DNA of 64,000 nt, taken from Siderastrea siderea (taxonomy: Eukaryota; Cnidaria; Anthozoa; Scleractinia; Rhizangiidae). The stretch lies in assembly GCA_964030785.1 (NCBI GenBank), contig OZ034968.1, positions 67,063,899 through 67,127,898 of the forward strand, in the 5' to 3' direction. The stretch's first letter is position 1. Each line of letters opens with the position of its first letter. A program made the position numbers and the translations under genes. The notes below the pieces were generated by a model. The model saw only the letters and a program-made list of their open reading frames with translations, had not been told where the DNA came from and did no database searches. Below are positions 1-11,514 of the stretch, one piece after another.

Positions 1-151
1 AGCTTTTTGGGACGAATCAAAGAATCGAAAAGAACACCCAAATCAGTCACTTTTTCCTTTTCCTTTTTCCTTCGAAATTAAAGCGAATGTGTTTTACGCT
101 TCAAAACACAGTAGAAAAGACATCAGATAAAATTGCATTGTCACACTAACC

Positions 152-238
152 CTCTTCACTAAAGATCTTGTAAGTTCCGGGAATTCCAGGTGATTAACCG
201 CGTCTATATTCACTCCGTGACGAAGGAGTAATGGCGCC
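152..238 (-). CDS. Candidate second exon with ankyrin-repeat-like sequence
   Basis: On the minus strand a pyrimidine-rich acceptor (TTTTTCACAG) is followed by 87 bases that are open in only one frame. The frame includes LLLRHGVNIDAVNH, which fits the second helix and loop of an ankyrin repeat (canonical LLLEHGADVNAKD). The exon ends at AAGAGG|GTTAGT, an acceptable donor. Both ends are in phase 0, matching the donor at 910, so the two exons could be spliced directly, though a small exon between them cannot be excluded. The gene would be an ankyrin-repeat protein whose remaining exons lie left of the window. One partial repeat is weak evidence. Confidence 0.4.
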
Positions 239-909
239 TGTGAAAAAATGTAGACAAATTTAAACTCAGTGGTTAGTAGACTCTACGAGAAATAATGAAA
301 CTGATTCTGGCCTTAATAACTAGCAAAAGGATCCATTTCTAGGAAACGTTTTTGGGACATGTAAATAGAATATCTTCTAACCATATGATTTGAACCAGAC
401 TAAAACTCCTTTTCGTAACATTGCGTGTAGCACTAAAACAATCGATAACGGAAGAAATGTGATGTGTCAGCATTTGTTTCACATTCTATCTCGACCGCCT
501 CGTTTGCCAATTTATAGGTCAAACATTAACGAATTAAGGTAGATAACTGTTTTCAAAACGGTTTTCAAACATTCGCTGTAGAAAACCAAGTTACATGCAA
601 CAGTCAAGAAAAAACGCTTTGGATGGCAAAAAACATTTCCAAGATCATAAGAAAGTTCGCACTTCCGCTCACTGCATCGAATTATCTTTATCCGCTAGTT
701 TCTCGGTACATTTCTGATCAGTAACTGTGATTTATGTGAACTGATGTATACATCTAAACGAGCTATTATGGCCGGTGTTCAAGCGAAAATAATTTTAAGT
801 AGTTTCGGAAATAGTGATACGTGTGTGTTGCAGTAGCGACCCGGAACACGTTGTCCGCAATCCGAGATAGATTTCTTCATCCATTCATCGTTATTGTACT
901 GAAACTCAC

Positions 910-1020
910 CAGTACATCTTGGCAGTTCTGTTGATGTTCCCCTAGTTGGTCTTGTATACTTCGGAAATTTGCTACATCTTCCTGCGTTAATGTTAAACGT
1001 CTCTTCTTGTGTTCAGCCAT
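910..1020 (-). CDS. First coding exon of an unrecognised gene running off the left edge
   Basis: An ATG at 1020-1018 opens 37 codons on the minus strand, starting MAEHKKRRLTLTQEDV, rich in Q, E, K and R and likely helical. The frame ends at a strong splice donor, CTG|GTGAGT (exon end 910), in phase 0. The reading frame continues upstream of this ATG to about 1146, so a longer N-terminus is possible. I prefer MAEHKK because it begins a clean lysine/arginine-rich start. The next exon I can support is 152-238, also phase 0. The protein is not recognised from this exon alone. The exon structure is inferred from splice sites, with no transcript evidence. Confidence 0.45.
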
Positions 1021-3064
1021 TTCGGTAACTCTTGTGTCTTGTCTCCTCGCGCGAGTGTCGCCAGGCGTGCTCGCTTTATTTAAGGCGACTTCACGGGAAA
1101 AAAACCTTTCTAAAGAGAGGGAAAATCCCTTTCTTAGAAATGTCACGAGGTCACTTAGAAGTGAATTTGTAAATATGTAATGACCTTACTTCCGCGAAAA
1201 TCAATTTGAGACAATTATTTAGTACTACGCGAGTAAAAACTTCGGTTTCTCTGAGCTTTGTGTGAGACATTAACCTGGTCTATTTAAAGAACAAGAAAGA
1301 GTAGTATAAGATTATTTCGCTTTTTGAAGAAGATCTTTCGTAATCACATTAGGTTTTCAAAATAACAACTTTAAAAATAGTAGCACGTAATTACATGTAA
1401 GTGGCTCAGTCAAGCGTCCCTTTTACATGCTTTTATTCTTTCGTTTTCGATTTCAGTGGCAAAATTTCGATCACATGCTGAGCTTATGTTGAACTCAAAA
1501 GTCCCTCTCACACGGGAAGCCCCCTCCCAAAATTAATGCAGACGACGAACAGTTGCAAGCTCCCTCAAAAGCTCTTAAGAACGTAATCACGTGCCTCGTT
1601 AAAAATAGAATTTGACCGATCCAGCAGAACTGAAAGTTTCTCTTTTGTCCAGTGGTTAGAATTTCCCAGTGACGGTTGTCCTTCTAACCGCAAAATAGGT
1701 CAGTCTGCTCGAGAGAACACGCTGTATCCTCCATTTTATGTCTACAGGCTAACCCCAAAAAGTATTCCGTTTCCCATCGCCCGCTCCGGTTCGTATCTTG
1801 TGTGGGTCGTTTGGTCGGTTAAAAAAGGCCGAGAAAAGAAACATTAACAAATTAATAAATAAACAAGAAATTCTGAACAATTTACAGGCGGCCGATGGTA
1901 ACTCTGCCCGCTTCTTAAAATTCCAAGGAGGCCCAGCACGTGAATCTATGTGACCAAAACAGTGACTACGTATTTGAAGCAATATTTTGACTAATGTTGT
2001 GACACTATCGAGAAAGATATTTTGGATATTCCGACGAATTTACAGGTATTCTGAAGAATATATTCGCGCGCCGCGTTGCATCCTCGGTCTGGAATGTGTG
2101 ACCTTAGCACTAACCTATAGTATCGATAACATGAGAGATATAAAGGAAATGTAATCCGAATCACGTGCAAGAAATACAAATTTAATTACGTTTATCGGTA
2201 ACACTATACTAAGAACACTATATCCTTCCCCTAGTTGAGATAAGAAATCTAAATCAATCACTCGACGAGAAGGTCATCATTACTACAAGCTAAAATCGGA
2301 TATGTCTAAATGTCTATGAAAAATAACAAAAGCGACTTTCATTGAAACGTTCCAAGTTCGCTCAACCATAACAATCAAAACAATATACATGTAGTCAGAA
2401 ACGGTTGTTTTTCGCTACAGTCACCAACAATATTTCTCAGCACTTGTAAGTTCAGTTCAAGTGAGAACATAGTCTCGGAGACGTGCACTCGTGCACCACG
2501 GCCGACTAACAATTCCAAGAGAGTCTCAATAATATCTACTCCGTGACCGCCATGTTATAATGAGCCGCTATCACTCTAAAATTTATTCCAAGAAGCAGTC
2601 AACAATGAGGGCTGTGCGAGTCGCTTAAAGATGTTAAACTTGAAAATACCCGAGAAAAGGGAGTGGGCAATGAAATCAGAAACTTTTTTTAGCTTTTGAA
2701 AAGTTGGCCATGGGTCGGTTAGGCGATGGGAAACGAACCATTTTACGGTGGTAGAAGCATTTGGTTTACTCACAGACGTTGATACTAAGTACCGGAGCCG
2801 TCCTGTGTCAGTTAAAGTAACTACTAGGAGCTCATTAAGGAAACAGTCCCCTGTAAACAGATCTGGGATGCGTTTCTCGAAAGTCCCGGAACGTTTTCGG
2901 CCCCGAAAAGTGAATATGTAAAAAAATGAAAAACTCATTCTACAAAGCTGTTATTTTAGTTTGTCTTTAAGATAAGACATGTTTAACTCATAGCAAAGTT
3001 TCATGCTTAGAAACTTCTTTGTTTACAAGATAAAGCGTGAATTATCGTAGCCGACTGATCCGAA
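1021..3064. other. Noncoding stretch, nothing recognised
   Basis: This is the presumed upstream region of the minus-strand gene at 910-1020. Open frames here are short and look random. I see no clear repeat family, RNA gene or conserved exon. It may contain the promoter of that gene, but no motif is strong enough to call. Confidence 0.5.
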
Positions 3065-3660
3065 GGGGCTTTCCATTTGGCCAAAATTTACGGTTCACCC
3101 TGACCAGCTAAAATTCAAATGGAACGCGCAGATCTATGTAAATTTTCCGGAGCAAGCAGACGTCGACCTTCAAAGGTTCTCCACGCCATTCCATCCGTTA
3201 AATTTTCTGGAACTAAGCAGACGACCTTCGAAGGTACTCCACTTTTTCCGTTCCAACCGGTTGGAACGGAAATTACCGTCCCATTTGCACAATTTCCATT
3301 TCTGCTGCTCGCGCTGCAAACTTGCTTCCATGATAAGTACACACTGTAGACTAAAAATAGTTTTAATTTTCATCTGGCAAAACAACAACGAGCAGCTGCT
3401 ATAGAAACAAAGTCAAAATCATTACAAAGTTTTCAATTTCTTTATCAAAATTGTCCATACTGTCAGAAAGTAAAGGCAGTGCAACTTAATTGGCCTCTTT
3501 TGCCATCACACGAGGTTTTTGGTTATCCAGTGAGATTGCAAGTTTGGAACTGAAAAGGAAACTTCGCCCGGGTTGAAAAAATCTTTCCATTTGACACGGA
3601 AAGTTTCCGACATTTCAAACCGAAAATTTTGGCTAAATGGAAAGGGAGGAAAGCGCCCCC
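3065..3660. mobile_element. MITE-like element of about 0.6 kb with imperfect terminal inverted repeats
   Basis: The left end reads GGGGCTTTCCATTTGGCC. The reverse complement of the right end contains CTTTCCATTTAGCC, followed in both arms by CAAAATTT and CGGTT. The right arm has about 13 extra terminal bases, so the exact end is uncertain. The interior carries two diverged direct copies (about 3133-3190 and 3195-3255) of a segment containing AAATTTTC and AAGCAGACG. Short overlapping frames here come from the palindromic composition and are not genes. No transposase is present and no target duplication is clear. Confidence 0.55.
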
Positions 3661-4319
3661 GGTCGAACTGGATCTATTCTATTTTATTAGCTTCGCCATA
3701 AAGAAAACAAAGAGAAGAACAAGAAAAGGAAGTTAAATAAATTACTTATAAAACTAATACAATAAACAAAGCAAAACACAGAACTCGAATAAATACGGCA
3801 GGGTAACTACAACAGCGGGTAGCCAATTCAGCTGTGAACATAAAAATGTAAAGCCCAGTACTGTTTTCAATGTAAATCTGCTATACCGCCATTTTTAGCA
3901 CGGTTTAGTTGCAGTTAACCGGCCAGAACTCTTCCGAGAACAGTAACGGCTACTGATTTGCCTCATGTTATTACAGATCATGTCGTTTGGTCTCTTCTCT
4001 TACAGGCTAATACAATGAAAACACAACACTGAGCGTATGTGATACATGAACAAGTTTTTGGGCTGTCGTGACAACAACTCTGAAACTCTATGAACAACTT
4101 CTAAACTCGGGTAACACTCCTTGGCCGCAGGAAGGCCGAGAATCTCTTACGGCAAATACAATCTTTGAGGCGAATAGAACAGACACAACTTGGGTCCAAC
4201 GTAGGCTTGCAGTATGTAGCCAAATAACATTTTACAATGCACCTCTATTTAAGGCTACGAAAATAAGTACTGAGTGAATGAATCTACTCAAATGCCTGAA
4301 TGTCACTGAATGTAGCTGC
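3661..4319. other. Noncoding stretch, nothing recognised
   Basis: A-rich sequence from about 3680 to 3800, then unique-looking DNA up to the next MITE. No supported gene or repeat. Confidence 0.5.
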
Positions 4320-4322
4320 TAA

Positions 4323-4850
4323 GGGGCCGAAATCTTACATGAGCCGGGCTGGCTCGGTAAGCAGGGCTGGCTCTGTCTGCCGAGATGACTGTTCAGCCCG
4401 GTATTACATGAGGCTGGCCAGCCCGCCTGCGGCTAAATTTAGAAGCTGTCGTGTGAAAAGATGGCTACATCGAAGAGCATGAATTCTTGCTAATCCGTTA
4501 TTTTGGCGTATCATTTTCAGTTTTGCGTAGCTTTATGGTCTGATAAACCTTTATGTGTTATATAGAAAGAGAAATATCGATCTTCTGGTGAGCCATTTTG
4601 CTCTGAAGCGAAATTTAGTGACGAGAAAGTGTTGGCCCGGCAATCGCGATTACATGGCCCGGGATGGTAAATTTTCAGCCCGGCTAGCCGGGATCCCGGC
4701 ATCGCGATGCCGGGATCCCACCTAGTCGGGCTGAGATTTTTCCATGTAATCGCGAAGTTGATTTTTAGTGTGTTTCACAGACGTGCCGAGATCCTGGCAA
4801 ACCGAGCCAGCCCGGTTAACCGGGCAAGTCCACCTCATGTAATCGGCCCC
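4323..4850. mobile_element. Harbinger-like MITE, 528 bp, TAA target duplication
   Basis: The element is flanked by TAA on both sides (4320-4322 and 4851-4853). Its ends are inverted: the left begins GGGGCCGAAATCTTACATGA, and the right, reverse-complemented, begins GGGGCCGATTACATGAGG. The centre (about 4680-4725) is a near-perfect palindrome around GGGATCCCGGCATCGCGATG. Three-base TWA duplications and GGGG-starting ends are typical of PIF/Harbinger elements. There is no coding capacity. The ends resemble those of the MITE at 38673-39084. Confidence 0.7.
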
Positions 4851-4853
4851 TAA

Positions 4854-7157
4854 CTCGAGAAATTTCTCTCGTTTTCTGGAATATCGGCTGTGGTTTGTGA
4901 AAATACACAGTTTGCCTTCTTTATTCATTAAATAAATGGAAGTATGAAAGGCGAATTACCAAAATGAATTACTGATGTCTGAATAGATCGATAAATGAAT
5001 AAGTTTCTATGGCCACACCGAATGCTCTTGAAAAATGTGGCGATTAAAATCGCTCACACCACATATCAGTGGTAGTATGGCTTTGACAGTTGGCGCTGTA
5101 AAAGGTTGCAAATAGCATTCAAGCATTAAATTCAAGCATCACTGAACGACTGAATAGATCTCAACCCCGCTCCCAGGCCCTTTCTTTCATCCCTTGAGGG
5201 ATGAAGAGACTGGGTCCTTGGAAGGAAGTTGACTGGAATCTTGATGGCTAAAAGCATTGAGGCGAAACACCCGGTCAGCTTTCATCTGTCGGTTGACGGC
5301 TGAAAGTGTTATCAACTTGACGCTTTATACTCACTTTGACAGCTGACGCTAAAAATATCTATCAGATAACTGACTCGACTGACAGACAAACTCATATCGA
5401 GACCATCTCGTGAAGACACGAATGGCGAATTTTTGAATAATTTTTGGACGTACCATTTCCACGAGTCAGCCACTTTGAAGTTTTAAACCACATTCTTTCT
5501 TCCAAAAGTAAGTAAACCAATTTAAAAGCAATTGATTTTGCTGTTTATAATCAGGGATAAAAAGAAAGTTTAAAAATTATTCATGGGTACTCGCACGGAG
5601 GCTAAGAACAAAGTGGTGAGACATCCAATATTTACAGAGATAATATCTATTTTAATGCTCTAAAACAAACGTGGAAAAAATCAAAGAAAGACTGTTGCAA
5701 AACACAGCACTGTTCTGAAACTAGCCAAACACATACCATTAGTGGGAGGAACTAACAAAATATCATGGACCAGGCTAGCTTTGACATCTTAAGCGAATGG
5801 TACACAGATCAAGATCCTTCAACTGTGTTCGGCTTTTGCCGTTCAACATATTGAGATTTTTAATAGTACAGAACCTGGTTGTTCAACAATGCTGGTCGGC
5901 CGGTGTAACATGTTAAGTGACCTAAGTTTCAACACCGATTCAACCATCATGATGTTACGCCGTTCATGATTTGCTGAACAGGGTTCGTGACATTTGTTGA
6001 TCAACAAATGTTAGACTTTGTGTGACTTGCTTTTAAGACCCAATATTTAACACTAAGCTAAGATGTTCACCCCCGTTAGATGTTACAAAATAACTATAAC
6101 ATATCTGTAATATTTAACTGTTAGATGTTACAAAATAACTATAATACAAATAATCCAGTAAATGTTATGATTTTTGTACACAACACCACAGCCAAGCTCT
6201 TAAATTAAGGGGCTGCGTCACCGGGATTTTCCTGGCGTTTCCTTCAAAACTTCGCTAAAATTATTATTCAATGCCTTCGCTCCCACAAAAAAAATGCTTC
6301 TGGTACACCAAAAGGAAGTTCAGTTTCAAGTGAAATTTCGCAACGAGTGCAACCCACAATATGTTTTTCAATGATTTTTGTAAGATACAAGCACAGAACT
6401 TGAAAACGTTCAAGTTTTAATCTATTTCCATCCTGTGGCCATCCGTGGCCAAAGACGTTTATTAATGGTTTCACTGAATTAGTATGGTGTCTGAACAAGA
6501 AATGGACCATCATTTCTGGGTTTTCTTTTATGTAAATGTGGCTATTGGCTTTTCAGAGTGTTACAAACGCCAAAAAAAACCCTTTGACACTTTACAGGCA
6601 CCTTACTTTGGCTCAAACAATTCTCAGTCATTTTTTTTTGTAAAAACCTCTTTACCCGGTCACTCCGTTAATACGGCCAACACAAGAGCCACATAGGATT
6701 AAGTCTACTTAACCATTTCCATAACAAAATTAACTCCGGTACAGTATGCAGCCACAGTATACAGCGTGAAGAGTATACACCTTTATTAGATCGGTGTACG
6801 TGTATCATGATTATTTTCACTTTCTATTCTCCTTTGTCCAACACTATCATAATACTTCCTCTTTTCGTGAGGCAATTATCCTTTTTCTTTCTGATGGACA
6901 AGCTCTGCTACATCATTATACAAGTTCTCGTTAGTGACATCTGTACATTTTGTTGCACATTATTTGCGAGAACTTGTTTTTCAAATAATGTGCAAATGAT
7001 GTTTAAAAACATCATGCGGGACAACTGATCAGATCATTTCCTTAAACGAAATGAAATCATGAGGAGAAATTTGTTGCTGGTCACTATTGGGGTTTAAAGG
7101 GTTGACGAGGTCTCACTGTGATATCCAACACGACTATTACTATTTTTGTTTTTGCAG
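4854..7157. other. Upstream region of ST1, no gene recognised
   Basis: Mostly unique-looking noncoding DNA. It includes a 25-base sequence starting GTTAGATGTTACAAAATAAC repeated exactly at 6075-6099 and 6120-6144. A pyrimidine-rich acceptor (TTTTTGTTTTTGCAG) ends at 7157, suggesting that an upstream noncoding exon of ST1 lies somewhere in this region. Confidence 0.4.
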
Positions 7158-7240
7158 CTAGAATTCAAACGAAGTTGACTGTGAACAAGAAAATTGATTT
7201 TATTGATTGATCAAGAGCACGCGCGGTGTTACGTCTAATC

Positions 7241-8413
7241 ATGAGGGCCAACTTCAAGATGTTTGTTTTTTTTTGTACTGCTGCATCACTGTTTTTGGTG
7301 TTTCTCTACATTAACACTTACACGAAATCATGGACGCCAGTCATTCATTCCTTTCAACGTACGAATTCCAAACCTTACAACTTGGGAGAGTATTCAACTG
7401 TACATGAAGACGAGGAGCAGCGACGACAACAAAGGACAAGAGAAGCCCTACAAACGTCTAAAGACGAACACGAATTTAAGATTGGTATGAAAAATGACGA
7501 AATTTCATCAAAGAAAACCAGCAGTAAGAAATGGAATGGTGAAAGCGCGGAAAGGGGAGAAAGAAACAAAAATGTGCAAAGGACCTTTGCTCCAAGGAAA
7601 AATCTCATCATCTTGAGTCCAGGCCGGGGAGGATCTTCTTTTCTTGGGACATTATTTGACAGAAACCCGCACGTGATGTATTTGTTTGAACCGTTATATA
7701 CCGTTGCGAAAAAAATTTTCAAAGTTCGTTTGTTCCTTGGAGAAGAGGAGCCCAAAAATTACAGAGAAACGTGCCTCGAAGTAATTGATAACGTTCTGCA
7801 ATGCAATTTTAGTGATACCAGCAAAGCTTGTAACTCCTACAGTCACACTGTCATCAAGATTTTATCTTCCCGAGTGCCTAGCAAATCGATACAAACCCTA
7901 AAGGAGCTATTCCAACAGCAAAACCGATATGACGTTAAACTGGTTCAATTAGTTCGCGACCCAAGAGCTGTGGTTTTCTCCAGGGTCAACTTGAAGTGGA
8001 TGAAGCATAACTTGGATCCCAGCTTTCGGGAAAATGTTCAAAGGATTTGTGATCCAATACTGCAGAATGTACGGCTTGGCATGTTATCTCCCCCGCCCTG
8101 GCTTGAGAATCGCTTTAAAGTAATTCGCTACGAAGACCTTGCGTTGAATACTTTAAATGTAGCACAGGAGCTGTACAGGTTCGCGGGATTCGATTGGTCG
8201 GCAAGCGTTGATGAATGGATAAGAGCTCTTACAAACCATACTAAACAAGGAGGCGCTTATTCTGTCTATAGAAACGCTAGAGTTGCTATTACCAGATGGA
8301 AAACAGCTCCGGAGCCCTTTATAAGAGCAGTGGAAAATATCTGTGGTGATCTCATGGATTTTCTTGGCTATGAGAAATGGACAAAAGAGGATAGACAAAT
8401 TCGTGATCAATAG
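7241..8413 (+). CDS. ST1, Golgi carbohydrate 6-O-sulfotransferase-like protein (CHST1/CHST3-type), intact
   Basis: A 390-residue type II membrane protein predicted to transfer sulfate from PAPS to hexose or hexosamine residues of glycans in the Golgi. A short N-terminus precedes one membrane anchor (about residues 7-25), then a charged stem rich in E, K and R (about 40-115), then the catalytic domain. The 5'-phosphosulfate-binding loop SPGRGGSS is at about 126-133. The 3'-phosphate-binding motif RDPRAVVFSR is at about 239-248. The C-terminal block VIRYEDLALNT ... GYEKW is typical of the Gal/GalNAc/GlcNAc 6-O-sulfotransferase family. I chose the ATG at 7241 because it matches the start MRA.F of the paralogues; in-frame codons upstream lack an ATG. 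The coding region is uninterrupted. A splice acceptor ends at 7157 and AATAAA lies at 8589. It lacks the roughly 35-residue insertion seen in ST2-ST4 after the NFSD motif. The exact acceptor sugar cannot be told from sequence. Confidence 0.9.
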   Translation: MRANFKMFVFFCTAASLFLVFLYINTYTKSWTPVIHSFQRTNSKPYNLGEYSTVHEDEEQRRQQRTREALQTSKDEHEFKIGMKNDEISSKKTSSKKWNGESAERGERNKNVQRTFAPRKNLIILSPGRGGSSFLGTLFDRNPHVMYLFEPLYTVAKKIFKVRLFLGEEEPKNYRETCLEVIDNVLQCNFSDTSKACNSYSHTVIKILSSRVPSKSIQTLKELFQQQNRYDVKLVQLVRDPRAVVFSRVNLKWMKHNLDPSFRENVQRICDPILQNVRLGMLSPPPWLENRFKVIRYEDLALNTLNVAQELYRFAGFDWSASVDEWIRALTNHTKQGGAYSVYRNARVAITRWKTAPEPFIRAVENICGDLMDFLGYEKWTKEDRQIRDQ

Positions 8414-8588
8414 ACGGTTTGACAGTCCTCCTGTAAGCAGGGGAGCGTATAGAATGAACAGGACAGGCAAGAGATTGGAGAACAGGATACCAATCTCTTT
8501 CCTGAAGCCCCAAGTAGCTCAATTTAATCTTTTTTTTGCCAGCGAACCATACGGGAGTGATGATTCCGCTGAAGTGATGAAAACGTAG

Positions 8589-8594
8589 AATAAA
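8589..8594 (+). promoter_or_regulatory. Polyadenylation signal of ST1
   Basis: AATAAA lies 176 bases after the ST1 stop, a plausible 3' UTR length. No competing canonical signal lies between the stop and this site. Confidence 0.5.
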
Positions 8595-9228
8595 GACTTG
8601 TATTCTTTCAAGCTAGGCGAGAACAATTGTCAGACTTACCACAAATTACAGAGCCAAAAGGATTTGACACTTAAATATGTCCACAAGCCAAAATACACGT
8701 TTGTATATTGATGAAAACCTGAAATAACGCTCTAGTTTTGTTTAAAACGTACTCCTCTAGCGCACTGAAACTGTGAACAAGTGAAAACGGATTGCGCTTG
8801 AAACAATCGGGCCGCTTTTTACAGTTTTTCCTTCTGTCTAGCAGAAACCATAAAAAACTGGTTGTCGTTTATTATTCTTTCAAGAATTCTCTTGATTGCT
8901 TTCTTTTGCAGTTCTGAGACTATTTGGTGTATAAGAAAAGGTTCTTTGTTTTGATTTAACCAGAATTTTGAACCGAAAGACGTTAAAATACCCATAGCAT
9001 GCTCTTTTTAAAGTCCTCGAGTTCAGTAAACCGGTTACCTTCTTCCAATCCATTGATATCCACTGCAAATTACCTTAGAGCGAGAATTTCACGCTTGTCA
9101 TGTCATGGCAAGGAATAATGACGAATGCAGTGTTCCCCCGGATGTACAAGAAGTCCAAATAGACTTAGCAGCCAGGCCTCCTTGGACCCTTATGACATTA
9201 CGCCTTGCGGCAACCCCTCGTTCCCCGC
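8595..9228. other. Noncoding stretch, nothing recognised
   Basis: Downstream of ST1. No supported exon or repeat before the GAA microsatellite. Confidence 0.45.
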
Positions 9229-9306
9229 GAAGAAGAAGAAGAAGAAGAAGAAGAAGAAGAAGAAGAAGAAGAAGAAGAAGAAGAAGAAGAAGAAGAAGAA
9301 GAAGAA
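9229..9306. repeat. (GAA)n microsatellite
   Basis: About 26 uninterrupted GAA units. The poly-lysine, poly-arginine and poly-phenylalanine reading frames here are artefacts of this repeat. Confidence 0.95.
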
Positions 9307-9414
9307 AAAGAGTGGATTATTATCAACATATGAACGAGCCACATAAGTTAACGCTGAATGCTGATAGTATTGTTGCGATCCGGGATGGGGGGAGGGAGAG
9401 GGGATGCACATGAC

Positions 9415-9750
9415 CCATGTTTTGGTGTAAGGGTGCCGCTAAGGATCTGAGACCCTGAACCTGTTTTAAGGACAAAAAATGCCCTGAAATACCAACCCTT
9501 TTCAGGACGACAACATTTTAGGGCAAATGGCAAAATACACATTCTCTTGTTTTACACAATTTTAAAGTGTTTCAGAGACCGAAAAACGTCTCTGATCTAG
9601 GATTGCTTGTAGGACAAGTTCGGACCCTGTTTAGGACAAACTAGCGTAAATTTATATACCCTGTTTAGGATAGAGAGGCCAAAGAACATACCCTACCCAG
9701 CGGCACGTCCTAGTATAGGCCATACAAGGGGGTACTCCCACACCCGGGTG
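9415..9750 (-). repeat. Dispersed repeat fragment containing repeated 'CCCTGTTTAGGA' phrases
   Basis: Contains recurrent phrases such as ACCCTGTTTAGGACAAA and TACCCTGTTTAGGATAGAG and ends near GGGGGTACTCCCAC. The composition and phrases match what I remember of a high-copy coral repeat, but copy number could not be tested here. No gene. Confidence 0.4.
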
Positions 9751-10259
9751 TTACCGTTACAGCATGACAAAGGTACGTTATGTTAATAATCACGTTTGTC
9801 CGAGGCCCACTGTTACTGAGTGCGAGCACAATAATGTGACTGTCACGTTCATTTAGGGTGTGAGAACTCGGTGAGTTATCAGTAGTGAATTATCAGTGAG
9901 TTATACATGGTGAGTTTCCAAATTTTGAAAATCAAGATTTGGCAGGCCAAATAAATCTTACAAATAAATAGGTGCGACCTGAGAGTTGTCGGTTTTGCTT
10001 TTCTCGATTACAGGTGAGGAAAATACAGAAGCACAGCATTTTGACATGTTTGAAGAAAAGAATTTAACAGTCAACAGTGCAGCAATCTATATGCAGCCGT
10101 TTTTTACTCACTGAAACTCGGAAGTCCTGAAAACTGTGGAACTTGTTTAAAAACAGAGTGCATCTTGGTTTATTTGCTCTGAAATGAGACCTTGCTGAAA
10201 TTGCATTTCTTTTTTTTTTAATACCGAAAATTAAGGAAAAACCTCGCGAAACGAGCTTC

Positions 10260-10955
10260 AGAGCTTTTTTTCCTGGTCCCCATCTCGGTTTTTTTTTGGC
10301 AAAATCCGAATCCGGCTTCTGGAATCCAAAAACGGATTTTGCGTTTTCTTACTAAAATCCAAAAGCGGAACACGAATCCAATGAATCCACACACCGAGTG
10401 GATTCTTCAGATCAAATCTAAATCCCGATTTTTGAGATTCATGATCCGAGCGTTTTTTTGGGAAAAGATCCGAAAATATCACATCTGATGAGCGGTCTTC
10501 CATGCAAATTTTTGTCTCGCCATATTTTCTCTCGATCATGCGCGACAAAATCTTCGATCGTGGAAAAGAAAATGGAGGTGATTATTCCGTTCCGTATAAT
10601 GTTTTAGCCAAAAGTATAGACAGAGCATTAACACGCCAGGATAACTTCACTTGTGTACCATCTCTATAATTCAGGGACTGATTTTGATGATTGTGAAAGA
10701 AAATAGCGGGTTCAGTTGAACTACTGCAGAAAATGTGCTCATTTAAAAATTATTTGTATTCCATTCTAGTCGAATGCTAGGGCAGTACCAGAGAAATATC
10801 ATTCCGATAAAAGTGTTGCGTACCCTCCAGCTTGTTTTGTCATAACAAAATAACCCTTTTTCGGATTTTGCGTTTTTTTGGTGTCAAAGAATCCATTTGA
10901 TCTGGGATCACAAAACCATTTTCGGATTCTCCCCAAAAAACGCACCTCTAGACCG
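10260..10955. repeat. Low-complexity dispersed repeat with 'CGGATTTTGCGTTTT' phrases at both ends
   Basis: Variants of AACGGATTTTGCGTTTT and GAATCCAAAA recur at 10260-10550 and again at 10855-10955, bracketing about 300 bases of ordinary sequence. This suggests one repeat element or two copies of it. The short minus-strand frame through the left part is not a gene. Confidence 0.4.
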
Positions 10956-11191
10956 TTACTACCCTCCGTAGGAGGCGCCAGAAAGGGGAGGGGTGGGGGG
11001 GGGGGGGGTTAGAACTCTGTCGCCTTCTAGCGCTTGCCACGCAGGCTAGCTGGTCACGTGCAGTATCAATATTAGAAAAAAAAGATATGCTAAAGCAGAC
11101 ATCGCAACGTGCTCAAGAACCGCAGCCCCACCAATAAAAGGGATCCTTTGGTTAGATGCTTAGAGTGGTTTTGAAAGGAAAAGTACATGCA

Positions 11192-11514
11192 ATAGTGAAG
11201 TATCGCTATCGATTGCCGTCAATCGGCTATGATTTACTCGAGGGACGAATACAAGAGATCTCACCACAGAAAAAGATCAAGTAAGTGTCATCATTTGATA
11301 GCCAATATTCTCAAACTTATTGACTTGGAAGAACCGGCTAAAAATCAAATTTATTTTACTGGGACAGCCGGAATTAAACGGAAAAATTCATGACAAGTCG
11401 TCTGTACAAGGTCGCCTTTCTCCAGCCTGGAAAATGACTGTACTGCATGACTGTAAATCGAAGGAAATCGATTTAACCGCGCAAGGTCGTCAGAACTTTA
11501 CGTAGGCATTGGAT
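11192..11514 (+). pseudogene. U1 copy of the unrecognised two-exon gene, decayed
   Basis: Homologous to the intact-looking gene at 15380-18561. The start codon is ATA instead of ATG (11192). Exon 1 carries two extra bases just before its end. The 2.9-kb intron is reduced to 21 bases, GTAAGTGTCATCATTTGATAG (11281-11301), joined straight to exon 2. Exon 2 (11302-11514) remains open, reads PIFSNLLTWKNRLKI and onward, and stops at the same RQNFT-stop as the U2 copy. The lost start, the frame change and a non-spliceable intron remnant make this a pseudogene, although exon 2 looks protein-like. Confidence 0.6.

Noticed and set aside
7375..7755. 126-codon minus-strand frame over ST1
   Set aside because: Antisense shadow of the sulfotransferase stem region; similar shadows appear over ST2, ST3 and ST4.
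9105..9413. Poly-arginine, poly-lysine and poly-phenylalanine reading frames
   Set aside because: They are translations of the (GAA)n microsatellite in different frames.
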